A stretch of 64,000 bases of DNA from Bin94 sp965215535 (GCA_965215535.1 OZ244063.1:2666001-2730000), one strand, 5' to 3'; numbered from the stretch's first letter, positions 1-9,072 are shown. Notes: generated from the sequence alone by a model not told the origin. Program-made: numbers and translations.

Positions 1-440
1 GTCAGCCAGTTCGTGTTGTCTTTCCAGTTCGGGCCATCGGTCGCTTCGTAAAACGCCACCAGCACCTCCCGGTCCAGACTCGCCGACACCGACACCGCAA
101 AGGCGTCCTGGACCTCGAGCTCTCGCGGATCGCGGACGACAACGCTGACCTCTGCCTGACCCGGAACTCGCGCATTCACCCTCAGCACGGCCCCCTCCAC
201 CGCAATCGCGGCAACCGTCGGGTCGCTGCTGCGCGCGACAAAGAGCAGCGTGTCGCCATCCAGGTCGCGGAAGTGTTCCTCAAAGTTGATGCGCATGGCC
301 ATGCCCTCTGCCAGCTCCCGGTCGGGCAGGGCCAGGATCGTCTCCGGCGCCCGGTTCGGCGGTGGTCCGGCGGGTTCGGCGGCCTCTTCGGCACAGGCGG
401 CCAGCATGAACAGGATCAACAGTGGCGTACGGCGAATCAT
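1..440 (-). CDS. Surface lipoprotein with Ig-like domain and start of a leucine-rich-repeat region (3' end off window)
   Basis: The first 146 codons are present and the frame runs off the left edge. The N-terminus is a lipoprotein signal peptide (LLILFMLAAC, cleavage before Cys16), so the product is probably anchored in a membrane and faces the periplasm or surface. Residues about 30-115 read like a cadherin/Big-type Ig-like domain (NRAPE, FRDLDGDTL, SSDPTVAAI). The last visible residues (VAFYEATDGPNWKDNTNW) match the opening of the leucine-rich repeats of bacterial surface proteins (ALxxLYxATxGxNWxxNxxW). Start ATG at 440. The gene is divergent from the amidohydrolase. Precise function is unknown; adhesion or substrate binding is a guess. 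Confidence 0.72.
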   Translation of the reverse strand, partial: MIRRTPLLILFMLAACAEEAAEPAGPPPNRAPETILALPDRELAEGMAMRINFEEHFRDLDGDTLLFVARSSDPTVAAIAVEGAVLRVNARVPGQAEVSVVVRDPRELEVQDAFAVSVSASLDREVLVAFYEATDGPNWKDNTNWL

Positions 441-528
441 CCTTGCACACTCCGGGCAGTGAGTCGGTGCGCGGTTTTCCAGCGGCGCTCCGCACATCCC
501 TTCCCGCCCCTTGCTTCGGGGGGTCCCG

Positions 529-555
529 TTGCCATGCGCGCATGTCATGTATAAC
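529..555 (+). promoter_or_regulatory. Possible promoter of the amidohydrolase
   Basis: TTGCCA (529-534) and TATAAC (550-555) are separated by 15 bp, which is short for a sigma70 promoter. They lie about 42 bp before the chosen start at 598, in the divergent gap between two genes. Weak evidence. Confidence 0.28.
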
Positions 556-597
556 ATCCGGGGCCGTCCTTGCGCTACTCCGACAGGAATGCCTTCC

Positions 598-2118
598 ATG
601 AAATTGTCCGCCTCGAGGTCGTCCGCTCCTTCCCTTCCCACCCGCGCCCTCCACCCGGCCACCCCTCCGCTCCCCACGGCCCGATTCCGGTCGCGCCGCC
701 CTTTCGCGGCTCTGGCCCTGTGTCTTGCTCCGATGGCCGCTCTCCTCCTGGTGTCTCCCCTTGCGGCTCAGCGTCCCGTTCCGGGTTCGGCGGCGGCAGA
801 GTACGCGATCATCGCCACCGAGGCTGTGGCGCTCACCGGCGTCACCCTCATCGATGGCACGGGATCGGAGGCGCGGCCGGGGCAGACGGTTGTGATCGAG
901 GGCAATCGCATTGTTGCGGTCGGGAGCGATGGCGAGGTGCAGATTCCCGCAGGCGCCGAGGCGATGGATCTGGCCGGCCACACCCTGATTCCGGGAATTG
1001 TCGGCTTGCACAATCACCTGTACTACACCGCCGCGGGGGGGCGCTCTGCGCAACTGACGTTCTCGGCGCCCCGGCTGTATCTGGGAAGCGGGGTCACCAC
1101 AGTGCGCACCACCGGAAGCAGGCAGCCCTATGCCGAGCTCAACCTTCGCGCCGAGATCGAGGCCGGGAAGACGCCCGGGCCGCGCATTCATGTCACCGCG
1201 CCCTACATTACCGCAGGCGGGGGAATTTCGGGAATGACGATGCTGGAATCGCCCGAACAGGCACGCCGCTTTGTGCGCTACTGGGCCGCCGAGGGCGCAA
1301 CCTGGCTGAAGGCCTATACAAACATTCGCGCCGACGAGCTGCGGGCGGCGATCGACGAAGCGCACAGGCAGGGGATTCGGGTCACCGGCCATCTCTGCTC
1401 GATCAGCTTTACCGAAGCGGTGGCGCTGGGAATCGACAACATCGAACATGGGCTGGTCACCAACAGCGACTACTCCGAGCGGAACCCCGACGAGTGTCCC
1501 GGCGATCTCTGGGCCGACGCGACGGCCATCGATGTCGAGGGCCCCGAGGCGCAGGAGACCTTCCGGGCGATGATCGAGAACAATGTGCCGATGACCTCGA
1601 CGCTGGCAGTCTACGAGCTCTTTGTGCAGGGACGCCCCACCCGCGATGCGCGTTCCCTCGACGCCATGGCGCCGGCGGTGCGCGAGGACTATCTGCGCTC
1701 AAAGGCCGAGATCGACGAGATCGGCTACGACCCGGACGAGTTCCAAAATGCGATGGCCTACGAGAAGGCCTTCCACGATGCCGGCGGGGTGCTGGCGGCG
1801 GGGGTCGATCCGACCGGAAATGGGGGCGCGCTGCCCGGATATGGCGATCAGCGCAACTACGAGCTCCTGATCGAGGCGGGATTTGCGCCGCACGAAGCCA
1901 TTCAGGTCATGACGGCCAATGGCGCGCGCGTTTTGGGCCTCCTTGACGAACTGGGAACGGTCGAGGCGGGCAAAGTTGCGGATCTGGTGGTGATCGACGG
2001 CGATCTTGCACGCGATCCCTCGGCAATTCGCAATGTGACCATTGTATTCAGAGATGGAGTGGGCTATGATTCGCCCTCCATGCTTGCGGATGTGCGAGGC
2101 CGGGTGGGAATCAACTGA
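598..2118 (+). CDS. Exported amidohydrolase-family protein (imidazolonepropionase/prolidase-like)
   Basis: A metal-dependent hydrolase of the amidohydrolase superfamily, 506 residues from the chosen start. A long N-terminal segment with a hydrophobic stretch ending in SPLAAQ looks like a signal peptide, placing it outside the cytoplasm. The family landmarks occur in order: a beta-sandwich start (GVTLIDGTG), the metal-binding HxH (GLHNHLYYT), later histidines in VTGHLCS and NIEHGLV, the catalytic-type Asp region (AAGVDPTGNGG), and a C-terminal GTVEAGKVADLVVIDGD strand that closes the sandwich. ATG 598 is preferred because an AGGA lies 9 nt upstream; ATG 589 is too close to it. The substrate cannot be read from sequence; relatives cleave dipeptides, imidazolones or other cyclic amides. 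Confidence 0.85.
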   Translation: MKLSASRSSAPSLPTRALHPATPPLPTARFRSRRPFAALALCLAPMAALLLVSPLAAQRPVPGSAAAEYAIIATEAVALTGVTLIDGTGSEARPGQTVVIEGNRIVAVGSDGEVQIPAGAEAMDLAGHTLIPGIVGLHNHLYYTAAGGRSAQLTFSAPRLYLGSGVTTVRTTGSRQPYAELNLRAEIEAGKTPGPRIHVTAPYITAGGGISGMTMLESPEQARRFVRYWAAEGATWLKAYTNIRADELRAAIDEAHRQGIRVTGHLCSISFTEAVALGIDNIEHGLVTNSDYSERNPDECPGDLWADATAIDVEGPEAQETFRAMIENNVPMTSTLAVYELFVQGRPTRDARSLDAMAPAVREDYLRSKAEIDEIGYDPDEFQNAMAYEKAFHDAGGVLAAGVDPTGNGGALPGYGDQRNYELLIEAGFAPHEAIQVMTANGARVLGLLDELGTVEAGKVADLVVIDGDLARDPSAIRNVTIVFRDGVGYDSPSMLADVRGRVGIN

Positions 2119-2127
2119 ACCCGAGAG

Positions 2128-4062
2128 ATGAATCGTATCATGAGATCAATTCGAACCCCCTTCGTGGCCGCCCTTGCGCTTGGCGTCCTTGCGCTTGGCG
2201 TCCTTGCGCTTGCAAGCTGTGGCGACGATGACGACAGCACCGGAACCGGCCCCGAGCCGCCCCCCAATCAGGCCCCGGCTGCAGTGGGCAGCATTGCGGC
2301 GGTCGAGGTTGGGGTGGGCGAAGATACTGTCACTAACGTGGTGTCCAACTTCAACGATCCCGATGGCGACGCCCTGACCTACGCAGCCGCCACCTCGAAT
2401 GCAGGGATCGCGACGGTAGCCACCTCGGGAAGCCAGGTGACGGTCACCGGCGTGGCGGCGGGCGAGGCCATGATTACCGTCACCGCCACCGATCCGGGCG
2501 GCCTGTCAGCCACGCAGAGCTACGGCGCAACCGTGACGGTGCCCAACCGGGCCCCGACGCCCAGGGGCGTGCCCCAAGAGGTGACCGAGATGGTGGGCGA
2601 CACGGTGTCGGGAATCCCCATCTCGACATACTTCGTGGATCCCGATGGCGACTCGCTCGCCTTTATGGCCAGCAGCGCAGACACGGCGATCGCGACCGTC
2701 ACGATCAGCGGCGCCGCGATGAATGAGATGACGCTGATTGCGCGGGCCGAGGGCCAGACCACGGTGACGATTACCGCCACCGACCCGGGCGGGCTTTCGG
2801 CGACGCTGGATATTCCGCTGCGCGTGATTTCGGGGGCGAACCGGGCCCCGACGCCCAGAGGCGTGCCCCAAGAGGTGACCGAGATGGTGGGCGACACGAT
2901 GTCGGGAATCCCCATCTCGACATACTTCGTGGATCCCGATGGCGACTCGCTCGCCTTTATGGCCAGCAGCGCAGACACGGCGATCGCGACCGTCACGATC
3001 AGCGGCGCCGCAATGAATGAGATGACGCTGATCGCGCGGGCCGAGGGCCAGACCACGGTGACGATTACCGCCACCGACCCGGGCGGGCTTTCGGCGAAGC
3101 TGGATATTCCGCTGCGCGTGATTCCGAGAGCGAACCGCGGCCCCACTGTGGTGGGCGAGATCGGCCGCCAGGAGCTTGCGCCGGGCGGGATGGCCACGGT
3201 GGATCTTGCGGATGTGATTGTGGATCCCGATGGCGACGATCTGGTCTTTACCGCCGCCAGCCGGGACACCACGGTAGCAACCGTTTCGGTGACGGGCTCG
3301 GTGGTGACGGTCACGGGAGTGGCGGCGGGCGAGACAAACGTGGATGTGACCGGAACCGACCCGTCGAACTCGAGTGGACAGACCCAATTTGCGGTGCGGG
3401 TGGTTGCCGCGGCACCGCGTGTGGCGGACACGATTCCCACTCTGGACATGCTGGTGGACAGCATGGTGCCGCTCGACATGGCGGCGTACTTCGAGGGTGC
3501 CAACCTGACCTATATGGCGGCCACCTCGGATGCCATGGTGGCCGCGGCCACGGTCGAGGGCAGCACGGTGACGACGATGGGTGTGGCGGTGCCCCGGGAG
3601 CCCGCCGATACGGTGGTGACGGTGCAGCTTTCGGTGACCGCGACCAACGATGCCGGGTCGGTCATGCAGGATTCGATCATGGTGCGGGTCCACCGCGAAG
3701 CGTACGATACGCTGCCGGGGATTGTGGCCAATCCCGATGGCACGGTGACGGCGGTGACGATACTGGGAACTCAAACCTTGGCGGCTTGCGTAAAATCCAA
3801 TCTCACCCAGCTTGCCGGCCTCCCCGTCATTGAATGGTCTGAATGGCAACGCGCTGAGGGCAGCGGCTGGGTCACCGTGCAGGACAACAACGCCTTCGAT
3901 ACAATAAACACAGCATTCACGGGGGGCTCGCTCTGCCCCCTGGCGCTGGCGGACGACGCCTTCCCGCCAGGTCGCTACAGAATGGTGGGCCTTGTTGGGG
4001 GGTCCGATGCCGCACCCTTGCGGCACTACCGCACCAACGTCGTCGTGAAGCCGGCAGGGTAA
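2128..4062 (+). CDS. Ig-like/cadherin-like repeat lipoprotein
   Basis: A 644-residue protein with a lipoprotein signal (VLALASC, Cys31) followed by several Ig-like/cadherin-like domains of about 95-100 residues, each carrying a DPDGD calcium-type motif (FNDPDGDAL, FVDPDGDSL twice, IVDPDGDDL) and a TDPGGLSA-type end. Domains 2 and 3 are almost identical. The last roughly 140 residues do not match the repeats. It follows the amidohydrolase by 9 bp, so the two may be co-transcribed. Such proteins are usually surface adhesins or scaffolds; nothing here shows the ligand. Confidence 0.8.
   Translation: MNRIMRSIRTPFVAALALGVLALGVLALASCGDDDDSTGTGPEPPPNQAPAAVGSIAAVEVGVGEDTVTNVVSNFNDPDGDALTYAAATSNAGIATVATSGSQVTVTGVAAGEAMITVTATDPGGLSATQSYGATVTVPNRAPTPRGVPQEVTEMVGDTVSGIPISTYFVDPDGDSLAFMASSADTAIATVTISGAAMNEMTLIARAEGQTTVTITATDPGGLSATLDIPLRVISGANRAPTPRGVPQEVTEMVGDTMSGIPISTYFVDPDGDSLAFMASSADTAIATVTISGAAMNEMTLIARAEGQTTVTITATDPGGLSAKLDIPLRVIPRANRGPTVVGEIGRQELAPGGMATVDLADVIVDPDGDDLVFTAASRDTTVATVSVTGSVVTVTGVAAGETNVDVTGTDPSNSSGQTQFAVRVVAAAPRVADTIPTLDMLVDSMVPLDMAAYFEGANLTYMAATSDAMVAAATVEGSTVTTMGVAVPREPADTVVTVQLSVTATNDAGSVMQDSIMVRVHREAYDTLPGIVANPDGTVTAVTILGTQTLAACVKSNLTQLAGLPVIEWSEWQRAEGSGWVTVQDNNAFDTINTAFTGGSLCPLALADDAFPPGRYRMVGLVGGSDAAPLRHYRTNVVVKPAG
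2173..2212 (+). repeat. 15-bp tandem repeat within the signal peptide
   Basis: The unit CTTGCGCTTGGCGTC occurs at 2173-2187 and 2188-2202 and is followed by a partial copy to 2212. It encodes ALGVL repeats in the hydrophobic core of the lipoprotein signal. Because 15 bp is a multiple of three, copy-number change would lengthen or shorten the signal without a frameshift. Confidence 0.9.
2545..3132 (+). repeat. Tandem duplication of one Ig-like domain (2 x 294 bp)
   Basis: Positions 2545-2838 and 2839-3132 are nearly identical at DNA level, differing by a few substitutions (for example GTG/ATG in GDTVSG versus GDTMSG, and ACG/AAG near the end of each unit). Each copy encodes 98 residues beginning NRAPTPRGVPQEV. 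The identity of silent positions indicates a recent duplication or gene conversion. Confidence 0.95.
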
Positions 4063-4157
4063 GCCTGGCAGAGAAATCGGATCGCGCTCCGGGCAAAAGG
4101 GGTCCCCATCCCGCCGGGAGTCCGAACGACCTCAACCACAAACCCGATCACAGCAAA

Positions 4158-4198
4158 ACTGCGCCCCCATCCCGGTCATCCCGGGGCGGGGGCGCAGT
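4158..4198 (-). terminator. Strong hairpin between convergent genes, terminator for the minus-strand gene
   Basis: The 18-nt arms starting ACTGCGCCCCC and ending GGGGGCGCAGT pair with 2 mismatches around a short loop. Read on the minus strand the stem is followed by TTTTGCTG, so it best fits intrinsic termination of the TPR gene. It may also stop plus-strand transcription from the Ig-repeat gene. Confidence 0.72.
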
Positions 4199-4248
4199 CA
4201 TGTCAGCTCTGTATCGTCGGATTCTGATCAAGATCAGAGGGATTTGCC

Positions 4249-5883
4249 TTACCGCCGGCTCGCGCTTCCCCCATCGGCCTGTGCGGCCACAAAGCCGCGC
4301 GCCTCGTCCAGGCCGTGAATTCCGCTCCGGCCCTCCCAGAGCGCGGCAACCTTCGCGTAGCTCTCGAGCGCGACCATTGTGTTGCCCATCGCGGCATTGG
4401 CGCGCGCCAATCCCAGCAGCGAACGCGGACGGTTGGGCATGCGCCGCAGCGAGGTTTCGAACATGGCCACGGCCTTTTCCGCGTGGTCCATCTCCAGGAG
4501 CATCTCGCCATAGAGCTCGTGAACCGGCTTGACCGGGTTGGCCGATCCGAGCGGGGGCGCCATCGCCTCGACCGTCTCGACGGCCCTGTCCATGAAGTCC
4601 ATTGCGGCCTCGTTTTCGCCCATTCCGGCCTTCATCAGCGCGCTCGCCTGCATGTGCATGACATGATCGTAGCCGCTGCCCTCGGACTTCGCGGCCAGCG
4701 CCTTCACAGCCGCAGCCAGCGTTTCATGATCACCGGTGCGGGCCGCACTGAGCCCGGTCGCCAGGAGCTCGGATGCGTACATCTCGTCGGTGACGGGCTG
4801 GACCTTCCACTCTTCGGTCTCGACCGTGTAGCGCGCCTTCAGCAGCGGCAGCGCCCCCCGGGCCCGCTCGGAGCCCGCCATTCCGCGCGCGCCGCCGGCA
4901 GCGAAGCCGGAGTGCTCCACCATATCACTCAACGTTTCGATCCACATGCGCGCCTTTGCATAATCGCCGCGTTGCAGATCGCCGTACTGGCCCCAATCCA
5001 GAGAATGCACCGCGTCGCCCAGATCGTCGCCGGGCTCCCAGAGTTCACGCGCAACATTGTAGGCTGACTCGTTGTGGCCCGAAACCAGATCCCACATGCC
5101 ATGCTGAATGAAGATGTGCGTGGGCATGTGCCGCGCATGCGAAACCGCAGGCGCAATGTCGGCAAAGGCATGGGCTGCATCGAGTGCAAGGGGCGCATTG
5201 ATCGGATGATCGAAGGCGTGGATCGTGTAGTGGGCAGCACCCGGATGCACCGGATTGTCGTTCAGGAGCTTGAGCGCAATGGTGCCTGCACGGACATTGT
5301 AGCGTTCGGTCACTTCGCCGGTGGCGCGCGTTACACCCAGTAGCGCAAGCGAATAGAAGGCTGCAATTTCAGGGTCGTCCGGATAGGCACTGTGCAGGTC
5401 GCCCATGGCTTCCATGTACTCGTAGCGGCGCTTTGTGTGGTCGCCCTCGCCCCAGAGGATCTCGACAGCCCGCATGAGCCCCTTCTCGCGCTCGGTGGGG
5501 GCCTTGGCAATCCGCTCTTCGGGGGTGGGCGCCAACCGTTCAAGGGCCTTGCGCGGCTCGGTGGGGTCCATGTTGGTGACCAGCGGGTGATTGTAGGCCA
5601 GCGATTCGGCCCAGTAGGCCAGCGCGAAGTCGGGGTCGATCGCCTGGGCTGCGTGGAACTGTTCGCGCGCCTGCTTCCAGCCGAAGCTGTGCAGAATTGC
5701 AACGCCGCGCAGGAAGTGATTTTGCGCCTCGCCGGTGGCTGAGGTCGGGAAGTCGATCACGCCGACCTCGTCGAACTGGGCCTGCACCGCCGCGGGCGCT
5801 GCCATACAGGCGAGCACCAGGGCAAGGGCTGCGCACGGGGCTGTTCGTGCCATAGAGGGTTTTCGGATTTCGGGTTTTTTCAT
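4249..5883 (-). CDS. Exported TPR-repeat protein
   Basis: A 544-residue protein with a signal peptide (MKKPEIRK..., hydrophobic ALALVLACMA, then AAVQAQ). Helix-turn-helix pairs of TPR type follow: an N-terminal one (AQNHFLRGVAILHSFGW, AREQFHAAQAIDPDFALAYW) and C-terminal ones (LLEMDHAEKAVAMFETSL, RSLLGLARANAAMG). The middle has conserved histidine-rich motifs (HPGAAHYTIHAFDHP and HARHMPTHIFIQ) seen in a family of bacterial TPR proteins of unknown role. ATG 5883 is chosen over the in-frame ATG at 5898 because GGAGA lies 8 nt before it. The gene ends at a strong hairpin. It probably acts as a periplasmic protein-interaction module. Confidence 0.8.
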   Translation of the reverse strand: MKKPEIRKPSMARTAPCAALALVLACMAAPAAVQAQFDEVGVIDFPTSATGEAQNHFLRGVAILHSFGWKQAREQFHAAQAIDPDFALAYWAESLAYNHPLVTNMDPTEPRKALERLAPTPEERIAKAPTEREKGLMRAVEILWGEGDHTKRRYEYMEAMGDLHSAYPDDPEIAAFYSLALLGVTRATGEVTERYNVRAGTIALKLLNDNPVHPGAAHYTIHAFDHPINAPLALDAAHAFADIAPAVSHARHMPTHIFIQHGMWDLVSGHNESAYNVARELWEPGDDLGDAVHSLDWGQYGDLQRGDYAKARMWIETLSDMVEHSGFAAGGARGMAGSERARGALPLLKARYTVETEEWKVQPVTDEMYASELLATGLSAARTGDHETLAAAVKALAAKSEGSGYDHVMHMQASALMKAGMGENEAAMDFMDRAVETVEAMAPPLGSANPVKPVHELYGEMLLEMDHAEKAVAMFETSLRRMPNRPRSLLGLARANAAMGNTMVALESYAKVAALWEGRSGIHGLDEARGFVAAQADGGSASRR

Positions 5884-5961
5884 GGCGACATTCTCCATTT
5901 GTGTTGTTTTCGCCGGATTGTGGATTGATGAAGGTACAGCTGCAGAGGCGTGACGGACGAC

Positions 5962-7314
5962 CTACAGGGCGGCGATCGCCTCGCTCATCCGGGTCAGCGC
6001 CATATCGACGACAGCCCGCGGCGAAGCCAGATTCATGCGCATGTAGCCGCTGCCGCCAGGGCCATAGTTGGGGCCCGGATTGAGGAAGACCCCGGCGTGC
6101 TCGGCAAACCAGCGCTGCACGATCTTCTCGGGGGTCACGGTCTCGTCTCCGGCCTCGCGTTCGCGCGCGGCGGTCCGGTCGGCTCCAATCCGGTCGGACA
6201 GCTCTCCAACATCGAGCCACGCCAGGTAGGTGCCTTGTCCCTTGCGATGACGCACCCCCGGCATCTCCGCGTCAATGCGGGATTCGACCAGATCGTGGTT
6301 GACATCGAGATAGCCGATCAGCTCATCCAGCCAGGGTTCGCCCTCATTGAGCGCGGCCCGGGTCGCTATCATCCCCAGAGTGCTGAGATCGGCGCGGTTT
6401 CGTGCGCTCGCGCGCTCCAGAAGCTCGGCGTTGGTGCTGTGATACCACGCAACCTTCATGGCAGCCAGGCTGAACGACTTGCTGGCGGACTTGTAGGTGA
6501 TGCTGTTCCTGACGATATCGCGGTCGGGGAGGCTGGCAAAGGGGATGTAGCGGTTGCCGGCAGTGACAAAGTCGCAGTGAATCTCGTCGGCCAGAACCAC
6601 AACGCGATGGCGCAGACAGATCTCGCCCATGCGCATCAGATCATCGGCCGACCAGCAGTTGCCGGTGGGGTTCTGCGGATTGCAGAGAATAAAGCTGTTG
6701 CAGCGTTTGGCGCGGCGCTCGAAATCGTCGAAGTCGATCGACCAGCGGCCCTCGGCATCGACGATCATGCGACACTCATCGGCGACGGTGCGGCTGAATT
6801 TGATGTCGGTGTAGAAGCCGTCGTAGGTGGGCGTGGTGATGAGAACCGGGGTGCCGGGGGGCGAGAAGGCGTGCAGCGCGGCAATAATTCCAGGGTGAAC
6901 GCCGGTCGTGAAGACAATGTGAGCCGGGTCGATGTCCAATCCGTAACGACGCCGATTCCAGGCGGAGACGGCGCTGGCGTAGGAGTCGGGGCGGTGCATG
7001 TAGCCCCAATTTTCGTGGATGCAGCGCTCGGCCAGAGCGTTGGTGATGCAGGGGGCAGCGCGAAAATCCATATCGGCCACACCCATTCCTGCCACGATTC
7101 CATCGCCGTATTCCTCGATCGCGCGATCCCAGCGCACACTCTCCGTGCCCACCCGGTCGTAGATTTCGTCGAAGTCGTAATCGTTGCGCACGGGCGGGCG
7201 GGGGTTGGAGGAGGCTGCGGTTGGGGTGGCGGGTGCTGCGCCGGTCGCGCCAAGGAGAGCGGCGGCGCCTGCGCGCTTCAGGAATAATCTGCGGGTGGAA
7301 TCGTGTCGGGTCAT
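5962..7314 (-). CDS. PatB/MalY-type PLP aminotransferase or C-S lyase with a Tat signal
   Basis: A fold-type I PLP enzyme of about 450 residues. Visible landmarks are MGVADMDFRAAPCI near the start, the NPQNPTG substrate-binding loop, LADEIHCDFV with the cofactor-contacting Asp, and SASKSFSLAAMK with the Schiff-base lysine at about residue 279. These are typical of MalY/PatB cystathionine beta-lyases and related aminotransferases. Unusually, the N-terminus is a twin-arginine signal (TRRLFLKRAGAAALLG), so the folded holoenzyme would be exported. ATG 7314 has GGAAAG 5 nt upstream; ATG 7326 is an alternative without a ribosome site. The substrate (cystathionine, another cysteine conjugate, or an amino acid) is not determined. 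Confidence 0.83.
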   Translation of the reverse strand: MTRHDSTRRLFLKRAGAAALLGATGAAPATPTAASSNPRPPVRNDYDFDEIYDRVGTESVRWDRAIEEYGDGIVAGMGVADMDFRAAPCITNALAERCIHENWGYMHRPDSYASAVSAWNRRRYGLDIDPAHIVFTTGVHPGIIAALHAFSPPGTPVLITTPTYDGFYTDIKFSRTVADECRMIVDAEGRWSIDFDDFERRAKRCNSFILCNPQNPTGNCWSADDLMRMGEICLRHRVVVLADEIHCDFVTAGNRYIPFASLPDRDIVRNSITYKSASKSFSLAAMKVAWYHSTNAELLERASARNRADLSTLGMIATRAALNEGEPWLDELIGYLDVNHDLVESRIDAEMPGVRHRKGQGTYLAWLDVGELSDRIGADRTAAREREAGDETVTPEKIVQRWFAEHAGVFLNPGPNYGPGGSGYMRMNLASPRAVVDMALTRMSEAIAAL

Positions 7315-7534
7315 CTGGCTTTCCATGTTGCGAGTGCTGTGCCGGGATTCGATCTCGCCCTCTGGCAGTCCGTGGATCGTGCCCGGGGTACCGCGCGGGC
7401 TTCATCCAGGGGGCTGCAAGGGGCAATCCGGCATCTGGGAGACAGAGTGGGACGCGGTTGCGGTTTTCGCAAGCAGAGCGTTTTCCGCACAGTCCACAGA
7501 TCGCAGCCCCCAAAGGGACCAGAATGGCGCGGCG

Positions 7535-7564
7535 TTGACGATCACTGCGCTTCGGGGCGTGTAT
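7535..7564 (+). promoter_or_regulatory. Possible promoter of the SRPBCC-lipase pair
   Basis: TTGACG (7535-7540) and GTGTAT (7559-7564) are 18 bp apart, in the 370-bp divergent gap between the PatB-like gene and the SRPBCC gene. The -35 is good and the -10 is poor. I saw no other gene or structure in this gap. Confidence 0.3.
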
Positions 7565-7686
7565 CTTCAGGGGGGCTCCTTTGCGCAAGGGAGACCGGAC
7601 GCCTGCTTCTCATGCCCCGGCAAGGATCTCACCCATTCTATCGGGAGGCTCCCGGCCCGGGGCTTCCCGCACCGATTGGAGCGCCG

Positions 7687-8211
7687 ATGAACGACGGCCA
7701 CCCCGCCAAAGACCCCACAGTCCGGCGCGGCGATCGCGTCCTGCAGACAAGCCAGTGGGTTCCGCTGCCCCTTGAGCGGACCTTTGCCTTCTTCGCCGAT
7801 GCCCGCAACCTGGAGCGGATCACCCCGCCCTTTCTGCACTTTCGCATCGTCACCCCGCATCCGATCGTCATGGAGCGGGGCCGCCTGATCGATTATCGGC
7901 TGCGACTGCGCAGACTTCCGATCCGGTGGCGCACCGAGATCACGGCCTGGAACCCGCCCCACCACTTCACCGATGTGCAGCTTCGGGGACCCTACCGCAA
8001 GTGGGTGCACCGGCACGATTTCAGCGCCGAGAATGGCGGCACGCGCGTTCTGGACCGGGTGACCTACGCCGTGCCGGGCGGTCCCCTGATCAACAGGTTC
8101 GTTGTGCGCTCGGAGCTGGACCGGATCTTTGCCTACCGCCGTCAGCAGATCGAGCGGCTCCTTGCCGAAGATGCGCCCCCGGACGCAAAAGATCGCCTGG
8201 GCAGTCCATGA
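7687..8211 (+). CDS. SRPBCC-family (START/Bet v1-like) ligand-binding protein
   Basis: A 174-residue cytosolic protein without signal peptide. It has the usual SRPBCC pattern: QTSQWVPLPLERTFAFFADARNLERITPPFLHF at the start (split here only for description), then strands and the line WRTEITAWNPPHHFTDVQLRGPY, and a C-terminal helix ending FAYRRQQIERLL. Members of this sub-family (often annotated as cell-division-inhibitor-like or polyketide-cyclase-like) bind hydrophobic ligands in a deep pocket; few have a known role. ATG 7687 was chosen because the conserved domain begins about 15 residues later. Its stop overlaps the lipase start (ATGA), so the two are translationally coupled, which suggests a shared lipid-related function. 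Confidence 0.78.
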   Translation: MNDGHPAKDPTVRRGDRVLQTSQWVPLPLERTFAFFADARNLERITPPFLHFRIVTPHPIVMERGRLIDYRLRLRRLPIRWRTEITAWNPPHHFTDVQLRGPYRKWVHRHDFSAENGGTRVLDRVTYAVPGGPLINRFVVRSELDRIFAYRRQQIERLLAEDAPPDAKDRLGSP

Positions 8212-8990
8212 GAAAGTGCAGAACGACTTGCGCGCGGAATCGAGTCTGCGCCTCCGGACCTCTCTTCCCCGTGTGGGCCCTGGTCGTTGCCGGGGTCGCG
8301 CTGACAGGGTGCGGCGACCAGCCCGATCCCGAGGCCGAGGCGGTGGTGCTGGTTCATGGGCTGGGGCGTACGGCAACCTCGATGATCCTTCTCGAGCAAC
8401 GCCTTGTGCAGGAGGGCTTCCGGGTTGCGCGGGTCGGGTACAATTCGCGCGGATCGGATTTTGCCGAACAGATCGGAGCGGTCACCGACACGGTTTCCGC
8501 CTGCTGCGCACAATCTTCCCGGATTCACTTTGTTGGTCATTCGCTGGGTGGACTGCTGATTCGGGGCTACCTCGCCCGCACCCGGCCCGACCGACTGGGG
8601 CGCGTTGTCCTCCTGGCCCCTCCGAGCGCAGGGAGTTTTCTGGTGGACCGGCTTCAGGAAATCCCCATGGCCCTCGATGCGCTGGGGCCGGTGGGCAGCG
8701 CCCTGGGAACCGACAGCACCGACATTCCCGCCACCCTTCCCCCGCCCGATTACGAGATCGGGATTATTGCAGGCAACCGCAGCATCAATCCGATCGGCAC
8801 CCTGACCATTCCCGGCCCCGACGACGGCGTGGTGGGGGTGGAGGAGACCCGGATCAAAGGCGTCCCGATTGTGGTTTTGCCGGTCACCCACACCTTCATC
8901 ATGAACAACCCGCGAACTGCGCGCGCCGTGGTACACTTTCTGCGCACCGGAAACTTCGGCAGCGATTCGATCCGGGCTCGGCCCCACTGA
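8208..8990 (+). CDS. Alpha/beta-hydrolase lipoprotein (lipase-like)
   Basis: A 260-residue protein with a lipoprotein signal (VAGVALTGC) and an alpha/beta-hydrolase core. VVLVHGLGRTATSM carries the oxyanion-hole HG, FVGHSLGGLLIRGYL the nucleophile elbow (GHSLG, catalytic Ser), IPGPDDGVVGVEE the likely acidic residue, and VTHTFIM the likely catalytic His. This resembles triacylglycerol lipase/PGAP1-like hydrolases. The start overlaps the SRPBCC stop as ATGA. Expected at the membrane on the periplasmic side. The substrate is probably an acyl ester but is not shown by sequence. Confidence 0.82.
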   Translation: MRKCRTTCARNRVCASGPLFPVWALVVAGVALTGCGDQPDPEAEAVVLVHGLGRTATSMILLEQRLVQEGFRVARVGYNSRGSDFAEQIGAVTDTVSACCAQSSRIHFVGHSLGGLLIRGYLARTRPDRLGRVVLLAPPSAGSFLVDRLQEIPMALDALGPVGSALGTDSTDIPATLPPPDYEIGIIAGNRSINPIGTLTIPGPDDGVVGVEETRIKGVPIVVLPVTHTFIMNNPRTARAVVHFLRTGNFGSDSIRARPH

Positions 8991-9072
8991 GGAATCCGCA
9001 AGAGCGACCTGCGAAGGGGAATGCGTACAATTTGCAGTTCCGGGCATGGTGTTGCGGGAGATGAATCATCCC

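Noticed and set aside
2506..4026. Long open frame (506 codons) on the minus strand opposite the Ig-repeat lipoprotein
   Set aside because: Arginine/histidine-rich translation without domain or ribosome site; an antisense shadow of high-GC coding DNA.
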